Positions 15,801 through 27,700 of a DNA stretch of 64,000 nucleotides are shown here, piece by piece; within the stretch, counting starts at the first letter, position 1; each line of letters starts with the position of its first letter. Under the pieces are notes generated by a model. The model saw only the letters and a list, made by a program, of their open reading frames with translations. It made no database searches and was not told where the DNA came from. The position numbers were made by a program, and so were the translations under genes. The DNA comes from Lineus longissimus. Lineage: Eukaryota > Nemertea > Pilidiophora > Heteronemertea > Lineidae. Where the stretch lies: positions 1,054,001 through 1,118,000 of the forward strand of contig NC_088308.1 in assembly GCF_910592395.1 (NCBI RefSeq), written 5' to 3'.

Positions 15801-15881
15801 ATGTTCAGTAAGTGCAGCAGGGCAGGACGGACTAAGTAAGTACATGTATCTGAAGTACAGGTACAAGGAATGGAAGGAGTC
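12803..15881. other. Gene-free region between METTL26 and GPANK1
   Basis: No coding exon recognised. It contains the METTL26 3' flank, a 99-bp minisatellite (13965-14660) and the GPANK1 3' flank. Elsewhere I see nothing beyond AT-rich unique-looking sequence. Confidence 0.6.
13965..14660. repeat. 99-bp minisatellite, about six to seven copies
   Basis: The core AGGGACAATGTCACAACCAG occurs at about 14041, 14125, 14224, 14323, 14422 (first base changed) and 14521. Four spacings are exactly 99 bp; the first is 84 bp because an internal 15-bp piece is missing. The ends are degenerate. Since 99 is divisible by three, a 199-codon open frame runs through it, which I do not take as a gene. Confidence 0.9.
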
Positions 15882-16952
15882 TTAATCTAAAGTCAGTGCC
15901 ATCCTCAATTTTCTCTCCCACTTCTTATCTTTAATTTGTTCTTTCCTTTTGATTGCTCTACGGCTATTTGACCCATCTCGAGGATGTCTGCTTGTTTTTG
16001 CTCCTTCACCAGAGATTTGTGGAGCAGGATGAGTGACCCTTGGTTTGGCATCAGTTTCAATACCTATACCTGCTCTATCCATTTTCAATGTGGTTTTCAC
16101 AGGAAACTTACGTCCCTGTCCAGTAGGCCCTAGTCCCTTCTCAGTGTCCCAGCCCCCCTTGACCATGATCTGATAGCCAGGATTACTCTCTGGTATAAGA
16201 TAGCCTGTAGGACGTGAAGGCTTACGCAGATTGAAGAGATGAATTGTAGATGACTCATGTGCCTTTTTAGTTGTGTCAGAGAAGTCTCGCCCACAGTTAT
16301 CACAGAAAAATCTTTCCACTGTTTTTTCGACTCGATTTTTGCCACTTTTCCCAGCTTGGCATGCCTTGCCATTGAAAAGATTAAGAATATCAGAGCGATG
16401 AGCAATTTTGGCTAAGTCCAAAGCAGTTCTACCTTGGGAATTCTTTATATCTGTCCTCGCTCCCAAACTTAGAAGATACTCCGTAACTGAAAATGATCCA
16501 CTGTGACAAGCACACATAAGCGAAGTCCAACTAAACATATCTGTAGCATTCAAGTCTGCTCCTCTTTTTAGTAACTTTGTCACTGTCTTTAAATCACCAT
16601 TCTGTGATGAAAACAAAAGATCACGATTCAATTTTGTCAGTTCCATATCGCTCAAGTTATCTGTGCATGATTTGTCGGACGACAGTGAAGATGGAACCGC
16701 CTTATGCCCTTTGACCATATCCTGCAGGGCTTTACTGCTGGTCTTGCATCCTGGTTGTGCACTCGGTGTCTCAGAATCTCTTTGTACCAATTCTTCATAG
16801 AACTCTTTGATCTCTTTCCCATCAAGCTTGACATTCAGGTCTGGCAGTGGCACTTGGCGTGGAGTTGACAAATATTCATCCACATTGGAAAAAACTGGAG
16901 TCACAAACTGAATACGTTTCAGGCATAAATTATCACTTTTTCGAAGATCCAT
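15882..16952 (-). CDS. GPANK1: G-patch domain and ankyrin repeats protein 1 (GPANK1)
   Basis: A single open frame of 356 aa, the same length as human GPANK1 (BAT4). Order of parts: an N-terminal tail with a conserved EIKEFYEELV helix (47-56); two ankyrin repeats about 108-195 (LLFSSQNGDLKTVTKLLKRG, then TSLMCACHSG and GRTALDLAKIA); a C2H2-like finger with C217, C220, H232, H238; a G-patch about 256-302 (GGWDTEKGLGPTGQGR); and a C-terminal basic helix (KWERKLRMALTLD). G-patch proteins commonly bind RNA or activate DEAH helicases; the role of GPANK1 is poorly known. Immediately upstream on the minus strand a pyrimidine run ends in CAG directly before G-ATG, so a 5' UTR intron ends there and fixes this start. 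The rest of the coding sequence has no intron. Confidence 0.96.
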   Translation of the reverse strand: MDLRKSDNLCLKRIQFVTPVFSNVDEYLSTPRQVPLPDLNVKLDGKEIKEFYEELVQRDSETPSAQPGCKTSSKALQDMVKGHKAVPSSLSSDKSCTDNLSDMELTKLNRDLLFSSQNGDLKTVTKLLKRGADLNATDMFSWTSLMCACHSGSFSVTEYLLSLGARTDIKNSQGRTALDLAKIAHRSDILNLFNGKACQAGKSGKNRVEKTVERFFCDNCGRDFSDTTKKAHESSTIHLFNLRKPSRPTGYLIPESNPGYQIMVKGGWDTEKGLGPTGQGRKFPVKTTLKMDRAGIGIETDAKPRVTHPAPQISGEGAKTSRHPRDGSNSRRAIKRKEQIKDKKWERKLRMALTLD

Positions 16953-18756
16953 CCTGAAAAAAGAAGGAATTTCAACTCACCACTTTATGTAAAGAAAAAG
17001 TCCACAAAGTTAATTTATAGTAATAAAAATTGGCGGGGCCAAAAATAATGGTAGCTCCCCCATGTCGCGTGTTGCGTTCCGCTAAGTCCAGTTAGCCAAA
17101 ATGAACAAGGCTGTGCCGGTGTTTGCTACTTTTTCGCATACAAAAGCCTTCGTATCCGAGGATCACAGCAAAACATGTCAACAGGGCGAGTACCTGTTTA
17201 AGCAAGCTCTATTACTAGAACGTATCAGACTGAGAAAAACCTGGTTGAAAGGTGGTTTTATTCAATTTTAGGTGTATGATATTTGGCAACTTCTCCAAAT
17301 AAGACGCCATTTTGAAAATTTAACGATGTGCTGGGTCGATGGATTCTTTGACACGGTTCGAGAGAGGTCCACTATGCATTCCCTGTGCTGTGTAGTATCA
17401 AATATTGTTCATACACGGCAAACAGATGAGTTTAACGCGAGTGTTTTCATGAGTAATTTTCGGTCATCCTAAACTAACAGCATTTGCCGTCATGAACTCG
17501 ATTGGGGGGGGGGGGGGGGGCGTAAGCTTCCGGTGTCCGCGGTGACGTGTTTTCTGTGTAGGATGGCATGGATGGGTAGGCCCCAACCTCGATAATCTTG
17601 AATACCAGAGCAGAGCGCTCGAGTCCATCCACTGTGTGCACTGAAAATGTATGGCTCGCCTCTGGTAAATCAACGAGGCTTCCTCGACCCACCGCAGCGC
17701 GGCGGATAGGGTCGAGGTTACCTGGACAAAGCTATAGATAATGTGTGTCTGGGTTGGGTTCTCATTCCTGGAAATCCGTGTTTATCTGGTTTATCAATCA
17801 ATGTTTATTTCCCCTTGGCCTTAGTCAGAAATCTAATTCCTCCAATTGCCCCATTGGCTGAGATGAATGATGTCTTATTGACATTGCATATTGTACTTTG
17901 GCCTCGCCTGTTTTTGTACGTACCTTCCTGCTTACCAGACGAAAATACTGAATCGGCCTATCTGCCTGGCTATAGGCCTAGGGCTATGCATGCTATCCCA
18001 TGGGCGCAGGTAAGGCCAAAGGGACAGGGTAGGGTGTTTTTGGTAGCCTACTACCGGTAAATTCATGAGTGTCTTATAGGCTAGGCCTATTTCTGATGTT
18101 GTCAAATCTGCCATAGTGCTATTGGGAGTAGGCCTATTGCATTGCCATTGGTGATGGTGGATTCACAGGAATAAGGCCTTGGCTATGGGAGACGAGGAGT
18201 GAAACTGTTGTTTACTTAAGTAAGTGCGCTCCGTGTTCGGAAACTTTTCCGAGACCGAGTACAGAAGACTAGTGCCAGGCCAGGGAAACGCGAGAGCATT
18301 CAGAAAGGTCTCACGCCTGGTGCGAGTAAGTACTAGCACCAGGCACAAGTGAGGAAACCTCAGAGTTGAGACAAGAGTTGAGACATGAGTTACTTCAACT
18401 TCGGCATGAAATGGCCGGCGGATGTCATTTTTGAGAAAAGATGGCTAGTAACGATTCTGCAAACTGTCATCCTTAACAGCGTCCACCGCTGCACCAGTGC
18501 CCACCAGTGTCCACCAGGTTAAAAGTAAGGTATGAAGACATCAAAAATTCTGGTGGATGTTGTTTAGGATGACCTGCGACCACTGCTTGCATGAGAAAGT
18601 GAAAGTAAATCTTAAAATGATTTTTATTCTTTTTTCAGCTCTTTATGATGAGATATTCAAATTGCCCAACAATTGGACTCTTTCATAGGATTTCATCAGA
18701 ACAGCTGGCTTATATATAGTTTATTCAAATGAAAAGTACTGCGAACTATAAACATC
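16953..18756. other. Intergenic region between GPANK1 and the sushi gene
   Basis: The part near 17000-17200 should contain the GPANK1 5' exon and promoter. A G17 tract lies at 17504-17520. At 17461 the motif GGTCATCCTAAAC matches the end of the MITE family listed at 9036. A short member of that family lies at 18465-18574. No other gene is recognised. Confidence 0.5.
18465..18574. mobile_element. Short member of the 9036-type MITE family
   Basis: The left part reads TGTCATCCTTAACAGCGTCC and the right end (18547-18574) reads TGGTGGATGTTGTTTAGGAT before GACC, matching the inverted ends of the element at 9036-9233. The left end carries a small internal CCACC-rich expansion. The whole copy is about 110 bp, so most of the interior is lost. 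Confidence 0.6.
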
Positions 18757-21700
18757 ATGCCTTCAAATAACGGAATTTGTAAAAGCATTAGTGGAGGATT
18801 AAGTGCTATGCAGTGTTGTGTTATTCTTTTCACATGGTTGGGTGCTTTCTCCCTGTTGTGGGATTCAGCAATAGGTAAGTTGAAAGTGATGTCAGATTGA
18901 ATTATGGTAGTGGTCCAACTTATCATCTAAAAGAACTGGACCCACTATATTGGCACATATTTTGGCTCTTCAAAACGTGGAATTATTTGGTATGAACCCA
19001 GAATTATATTACGAGGAGAATGTGTTTGCTTTTGAGTCAGAATAAATATAATCAAGGAAAACTCTCTAGTTTATTGGTAGATGTAGGAACTGACAATGAC
19101 TGATTGATAGTAATTTGCCGGTGATTTACACTTCCAGCTGCCTGTGGCGTTCCTCCTAATATTGACAAAGCTGATATCCTTTCTCAAAGTGCCACAGATG
19201 TCAGATACAAGTGTAAAAGTGGTTATGAACCTGGGGCCACGAAAACAATGGCTACCTGTCAAGGGTCGAACTGGGTTTTTGCTGAAAATCGTCCCCTGGT
19301 TTGTAGGCGTAAGTATTGCATTCATGATTCATAAGTTAGAATATCTGAAATTGTCTCTCATTCAAGACTTGCAAGACCTAAAAAAACTCATTGAATATCA
19401 TGCTTACCCTGGCGTACTGCTTGAACTTCATCTCTGTAGAGCTCTGATTTACACTTTTCATCAGTGGTATTGCAAATACATTTGTAGCTAAGCTGGCGTT
19501 AACATAAATTCAATTAGTTAATCAGTAAAGCTCTTCAGGGGATACCTATCATTGTATATGTACAATGTTATGTAGATCTTCATTTTCATGAATAATGTTT
19601 TGTTGTTTTGTAGGTGTCAGTTGTGGGACACCCCCTGACAAACAGCATGCCTCATACAAAGAGAGAAGTTACCTGTTTGGTGATAACGTCTACTATGTCT
19701 GTGATACTGGATATAAACAGGTTTTGGGTACTCCCAATTACAATGTGATATCATGCCAACCAAATGGAAGGTGGACGATGATTTCATTTAGCTGTGGACG
19801 TAAGTATAGTTTTGGGTTCTCTTGGATGACTGTGAGTCTCCAACCGTATTGTATTCGCCCGAGTTCCTGAAGATAATGTTGGAGACTTGGACTTTTGAGA
19901 TAGTTGCTGGCATTTTGTGGTCAGCATTGCGTGTCAACAAAGATTTATGAAAAAAACAAAGCTTGTAAGAAAAAAACTGAAAGTGCCATATTCAACCTCC
20001 AATTGCCCAAGTACAGTAGCCAGTCGTACATGTAGTTAACAGGGGCGCATTCAGTCAATCCGCTTCTCCCAATTTCTGATGGGAAATATAATGCAAAACC
20101 AAGACTCTTGAATACTGCTGGTGGAAATGGACAAAAATCAGAATAGCTGATTGACTGCAGGCACTCATGGTCACAGCCCGGCTGACGAGTGCCATAGACA
20201 TGAGATCCATTTGGGAGGGGGGTTCTAGGAAGCCTCCTTCAGGAATGTTTTATATGAATTTTACATTATATAGATCTTACATTTTCAGCTAAGACTTGCC
20301 CGGCCCTTTCTAACCCAGCAAACGGTAATGTTGCTATTGTCCAGGGTGCAAATAATGAATATAACTACGGCAATATATATAGATTCACGTGTAATGTTGG
20401 ATTTATGAGCAAAGGGAGACAGACAGTTGATGTAACGTGTACCGATGCGGCGACTTGGTCCGAGAAGGATGTGAAATGTGAAGGTAAAGAATAAATATTT
20501 AGTGAGTTGAGATTGGAACCAGCTGAGATGTTATAAGGCATTGTTACTAGCTTTATATTGGTCAAGTTGTAATGTTCATGGAAACAATAATACAAGTTTG
20601 ATGTACAAGGGGAAACTAGAGACAAACACTATCGGAGAATCTCCCTCTCTGTCACAAGTCAACTCACCTGGGGCCTCAAAAGAAATGGTTTTGTCTTTGT
20701 TGACATTTCTTATTCCCTTATTTATTCATATTATATATTTTTAACTTTTGGCTTCCTTTGAGTGATTGTATATTTTTCATTCCAGAGGGCATATGCCCCG
20801 AGCCAACGACACCAGAGAATGGCATTAAACTGAGTACGGGCAACAAGTATGGTGATTTGAGAGAATTCAAGTGAGCATTTCATTTGAAAGTGTTTGTCTG
20901 AAAATGAGTGAACGTTCGCTTGTTTGCCTGTTTGACAATGTGTCTTACAAGGCAGAAATTGTCAAATATCGTTGTAAAGGAACACGATTCCCTAGTGATG
21001 ATGATGATGATTGTGAAACTTGTTTGACGCATGTTTGGACACGAATCAATCTTGTTTTCAGACAATCTCTGAAGTCAGTGTCGCACTGAATCTTAAGACC
21101 ACATTACAACGACTTTGACTTGAAAGTTGAATCGTCTACAATCAATGAGATGATTTATCTAGGTTTTTCAGGTGCAAGAGCCTTGAATCTTCATACAAAT
21201 CACGGTTTTGACAAATATTGGTGCGCCTGAGTAGGCTGGTGCTAAATCTCATTGACATTTGACTTACAGGCATGAAGATTTTTCCGAATTTATGAATTAT
21301 ATGGTCTATTTCTAAAAGAGTTGTCCCCCCGGATCCATGCCTGAAAACATCATTGATCCTTTTCTGTTTTTCCTTATTTCCACATGTAGATGTAAAGACA
21401 AATATGAAATGGTCGGACAACCCAAGAATACTTTAACTTCAGTTTGCCAGAAGGATGGCAAATGGTCAGACCCTCCACCAACATGCAGACTTCTACCTGG
21501 TGAGTGTGGATCTAGGTTTGGTAATTTCATGGTTTATCTTTTTTGTGGATGTTGTGTTATGGTGTTAGCACCAATAGGAACAGGCAAGACTGGTGTTACT
21601 TGTTCTTGGTAATAAGTATGTGATGATCTCAATCTAAACTGAAGTGGTGCAGTGTGGATGAAAAGGTTTTTAATATCTCAAGTTATAAATAGAGCTCTTG

Positions 21701-24700
21701 TTTCAGTTCCGTGTAATGTGCCAAGTGGTCCAAAGAACGGGTATGCGGAAATGGTGAATGATAATGAGTACAGGATGAAGTGTAATCCTGGCTACAAACT
21801 GCAAAGTGGCAATTCATATGAAATAGTCACATGTCAAATTGACGGCACCTGGTCATTCAATCCAGCCGTGTGTTTAGTAGGTAGGTATTGGAAAAGATTT
21901 TGATGTTTAGTCTTTTTGTGGCAGTGAGGCGGACCAACTTTGTTGAGAAAAGGGGCTGAATAATTGAAAATATATAACCATGCAGTCTTTGAGAATTTCA
22001 TTCAGCTGTTGGAAGTTACGTAAAATAGTGAGTATTGTTAATCTGAGGAAGCAGATGGTGCCATTCAGATCAGCGTATAATCCTCGAAATACCTGTCGAT
22101 GTGTTAAAAAGATATCAGCATCATTTTATCAACTTAGGGACTAATGTTAATCAGTTCTTGATAGTATAACCTTCATTTAGGTCTTCAATGCATCTTGACT
22201 GATGACATTAACAAAAAGAAAAAGAAAGTTTTATGGGGCTTGGAGTCGCACCGTTTGCCTGTAAAGCTGAACACTAAGCAGGAGAAAAGAAGTCACATGT
22301 GATGAAATTGCTCTCCATTCTTATCTTAGCTACAGCTATTATTACAACAAAAAATAATATAAAATATCAATGTCAAATCTGTCTGCTTCTAGTTAGTTGT
22401 GGTGCACCAAAAATACCAACCAATGGTGAATTAGTGACAAACGATGACAAAAAGTACACTGTACGCTGCAAAAATGGTTTCAAACTGGTAGGAGGACAAG
22501 TGGGTGAGACTGTCTCGGAGACTTGTCAGAATAATGGTGAATGGACACAGAACAACAACCCTGTCTGTAAAGGTGGTAAGTCATCAATTCACAAAATAGC
22601 ATGTCGTGACCTGCTTACTAATTTGATACAGAATATGTGTGGATTTGTGATTTATTTATTCATGCACTAACTGGTATTAACTTAGCATGTAGAATAGGTA
22701 GATTAGAGCTTCTGTAGATGCATATTACTTTTTTCAGAGTCACTGTTGATTTTAAAAGTTCATTGCCCTTCGGTTCTGCGGGTGTGCACTGCCGTGTTGA
22801 TGATACTGTGTAGATGCTATTTAGCCAGTTGAAGGGCGTCTGTACAAAAGGCCTATCCGACGTGATGTCATAGGCCTATCTGAAACAGATGCACCTAAAC
22901 CGGCTTAATAGCATCTCCGCAGTATATTCTCTTTTACTAACACCAAGAATTAGTTATAACCTTATCAGTTTTTGCTAACACTTATATTGTGTTGTGGGAC
23001 TTACATATTACTGTCACTCCACACTGTCACTTGGCCTGGGTGAAAACTAGTCTGTTCACATGATTTTTCACTGACATGATTTTTTGTCAGGGAGAATGCT
23101 TGTATGCAGAGGATACCTTAGGGATCCTTGAGTATGTTTTGTTACTTTTAAGTCTTATAATTCGTCTCTGCACATATTGCATGTTTATAGATTGCGACAA
23201 AGAGTATGACGTTTGTGAATGTCTTGGTCTTGTCATATATGCCAGAGGATGCTTGCTTTGATGACAATACCATGCTAGCTACATGTATTCATTTGCATGT
23301 ACAGTAGAACCTCTCTAATAAGGACACCCTCGGGACTGAAAAGTACTGTCCTTAAAAGAGAGGTGTCCTGATTAGAGAGGTAAAATTGAATGGTAACAAC
23401 CAATTTGGTACCAAAACCAGTGTCCTTAATAGAGAGGGTGTCCTTATTAGAGAGGTGTCCGCTAAGGGAGGTTCTACTGTACATCTATCCTAACATCATG
23501 CCTGTGGTGGATCATCAATTTAGAATTTCAAACTTGACCCATTTCATCAATCAATCAATCCTGGGACATTAGGTCAATTTTCAAGTAAATGTTTTTGCTG
23601 AAATGAGTGTTCTTGCACTCAATCAGGAGCACTGACAATGCACTTGTCTTTTCACACTGTATGTGTATGCAACATGTGCAGATTATGCTCCTAATACAGA
23701 CCATGGAACCAATTTCTTCCTACAGTTACATGTGGTTCGCCTATCATACCAAACAATGGGGAATTAGTAACTACTGATACTAAGACCTACACCATTCGAT
23801 GCAAAGATGGTTTCAGACTTGAAGGGGGTACAGATAAGATCACTGTATTATGCCAGAATAATGGGCAGTGGACACCAGTCAATGCTGTCTGCACTGAAGG
23901 TAAATATATTGCCAAAAAATATATCTGAATGATTTATGAAGGAGCATGAAACTACACTTTTATTTTGTCACAATACCTAGCAAAACCTGAATTAAAGGTG
24001 TAGATCATAGTCCATTGCCAAAATTTAATTTGTGCAGTACATTATGTAACATGTGTGAGTACCGCAGCCCATGACTGTGCTTGTGCTACACGCTGGAAAA
24101 TGTCCAATTTCTTCCTACAGTTACATGTGGTTCACCAATCATACCAAACAATGGGGAATTAGTAACTACTGATACTAAGACCTACACCATTCGATGCAAA
24201 GATGGTTTCAGACTTGAACTTGAAGGGGTTACAGATAACATCACTGTATTATGCCAGAATAATGGGCAGTGGACACCAGTCAATGCTGTCTGCACTGAAG
24301 GTAAAGTCAGTTCTTGTGCACTTTAGATGTTGAGAATGCTTCTGCTTCAGTACTTTCATGCAATGTGTGCTTTGCTTGTCTATCCCATGGACCTGTTGAT
24401 TGACATATCAACCTTGTGTCCCATTTTGCTTCACACCTATGAGCTGATGGTACGTTGAGGCAGCCAGGACATAACAGCCCTGTTTTCATTTGACTGTTTT
24501 GAATACTGGAAATCTAATTACTGCCACCTAAAAAAAGTTCCCCATTGCCAATAAAAATTTGTAGCACCCTGCACCTTCATTTCTGATGATTGCCTTTCTT
24601 TGAAGACGGCACATGATGTGATCATAACATGACAGCTTGTGCACTGGTGTCTTGATTATCTTATCATCATGTCACTTCGTAGGGCGGAAATTTGGTCATT

Positions 24701-27700
24701 TAAAAAATATATTTGCAGACTGCCACTTTACAGACAATAGCAAAAACAGGGGCTGTTTTGATTATAGCCATTGGCATATCAAGTTTGTATTGAATGGTTA
24801 CAATATCACCATCAACAGTCAAAACTCATCCTTCACTCTCTTTACTTCAGTATGCCTTGCTCCATGAAAAAATTGCTAAACTTTGAAGAAGTTGCATTTA
24901 CTTCTGAATATTTTCTCTTCAAATTGTTGTCACTCAAGTTTCTCTCTCTACAGAAACATGCAAGAAGAAGAATCCCACAGCTCCAGCCAATGGTAAAATT
25001 GAAAAAGTCATGAAACCGGAAACATACAAAATAACCTGTAACAAAGGCTACAAGATTATTGGAAGGGATACCGTCACTTGTGTCAACAAACTATGGTCCC
25101 CGACGACAACGACCTGTACAAAAGGTGAGATATACTCATTGATCAAGCCTTTGGGAGAAGAGGGCTACCACTACCAGGGAAAGTTTAAGAAAACAAAAAT
25201 GAAGACATTCATGAAGGTGTATTGTTACCATGTCGTGAGCTTTCTTTTGAATGTTACTGTTTCAATGTTCTCCACAGCCCACTTTGGTCTGGTTGGCCAA
25301 CTGGTGATACGATGACAAATGTTATTATGACTAGCCGCAGTGAATGGCTTACTGTCTCAATTCAGGCATGGGTCCTGTGTGTTTGCTCTGCTTTGTTTTT
25401 GTCATGAGGAGAGCAATGGCTCCGAGCAATACCTCTCCCCAACAGCATGTTGTCTCTGCGATTGTTCTGGGTGCTGACCTTCCGCTGTTGGCCTGGGAGT
25501 TTACTGTCAGGTCATGAGCATGATGTGTTGAAATGAATCAGCCCAACTTGTTGTTTTTCTCTATTTTCACCCTTCTGACAGACTGCAGTGGACCACCACC
25601 AGCGCCTCTCAATGGTTTGGTCATTAAACTCAAAGAACAAGAATATATCATTCAATGTAAAGAGGGCTATCAGCTGTTGGGTCAGACACATGATGTCACT
25701 GTCACTGTCCAATGTGAGAATTCAATCTGGACAGATAGTTATACTATTATTTGTAAAGGTATGACATCAAAGCAGATGATAATCCTGTCTTAATACTGTT
25801 GTGACATTTGTGGACTGGCATCGTGACACATTTGTCTGTGACACACTAAATGCAGAAACAATGCCCATGAGTTCAAAATATGTCAGTGCCAATCATCACG
25901 TATGTCAGTCTATAGATGATTTTTAACCTTCTGATACAAGTGCACTCTTCCAAACCTTATTTCTCGTCGAAATCCTGTCTGGTGTTGTACTTAACCCTTT
26001 GAATTATTGACACAGATTCCATTATCTTTCTCACCTCTCTAGAGTGTTCTCAGTTTAAACGAGACATGCTTTTGGCCTGTTTGATGAATTCTACGTAACC
26101 CACAATCCCTAACATCACTAGCACCCTCCCTCCAATTGTATTGTTTTTCCTGAACTGGTAACATCCCCATAGTAGTTACAGATTCCCTGAGAAGACCATT
26201 ATAGAATCATGTTAGGATCAACGCTCAGTTGCAAGTACGTTTCAACATGTTTCGATAGCTGTTGGCGGCATGTTGGGAACACATCAGACAGCTGGTGGAT
26301 CAGCCGCACGACCAAGTGTAATATGTCTTACCACAGCATTGACAATATATTGACTAATCTGTCCTTCAAATTTCAGAGCATTCGGGCCATTAATAAAACA
26401 TTTTTGATAAAAAATGTCACATATTTTCTGATTGCTGAAAATCTCTGCTTAACTTTATCACTTCAGAATGTAGGGTATGAATTATTTTTTAAAGTGCATG
26501 GGTGTGTGGGGGAGGTTGGAGGAGTTCCTGCCAGCTTTGTAATCGGGTACCGCCAAATTTACTGCCCTGACTTGCTGTCACGAGGCAAAATCTATGCCCC
26601 CCCCTCTACATGGCACTGATTGTCACTGGGGTCTAGCATTGTTGTGACAGAGGCCTGACATCACTTTGACTGAGTTTGACACACACCCTTGTGTAAATCT
26701 GCACAGCCTATACCCCAACAAACTGTATTGCTCTCCCTCCAAGAGAAAACTGAAACTCGTGTCTTTTCTTCTTTTTCAGAATCTGCTCCGGGGGGATTCA
26801 GCAGGGGCGAGAAAATAGCCATTGGGATTGGGACTTGTATCGGTGCTCTCATCATAGTCGGCCTCGTGATATTTCTCATCTGCAAGTATTGTTCTTATCG
26901 TTTGAAGAAGGGTCACCGTGCTATAGTACCATCGCAGTGTATTAACTGGGTGTTGTAACTTCGTAATAAAATGTGACCCACCACAGCAAAATGAGTTGCA
27001 TGTCGCTTTGAGCTTGACTGGTTGAGACGGACTGGTTGGTCATTTCACTGTTTTCTGCCTTTTGTGAAATCAGAGTGTATCAAAATCTCCTATTATGTCC
27101 TGGTGTCATTTTAGGCTCAACTTCTGTGCGACATGCGACCCATTTTGCCGTGGTGGGTCACAAATCGATATCAGGAATTATTCAGTTAGAATCTCTTTTA
27201 CGTCTTTCATTCAGAGAGAAGGCAGAGAATAATTGGCTATTTCTTTACCAGAACTATATACTATTAATTTTTGTCAGTAAAACAGTGCTCCTGGGGAATG
27301 ACAATACCATGTGGGTATTATATATCAGTAGCCTGATGGCTGTAACAATAACAAGTGCTCATCTTCCACAGTATGTTTCCAGGGAGAGCATGGCGGTCTG
27401 TCATTTTGATAACATGCATTGCCCTGTCATAACTTTGTTAACACTGAGTCATTGATTAGCTAGCTAAATGTCGTAACTTTTATTGTGGTGGTGCATTTTA
27501 TGAACAGTCCCTCTGTTCCATGGTGCTGGCTGACACTGTGATGGACTCATTGTACAGTTTGTCACAATAAACCAGGTGCTTATACTAGAAAATAGACCAC
27601 ACTCCCACTGACTGCATACATGTTCATGTGCACTGTCACCGACGATACCCACTTCCATTGTCCAACTTTCTTCAAACATTGTCAACAGGGAAGAAGCACT

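Noticed and set aside
26209-26619. 136-codon frame between CCP10 and the membrane exon
   Set aside because: It contains cysteines but no sushi spacing, and no phase-1 acceptor that would fit the gene; treated as intron.
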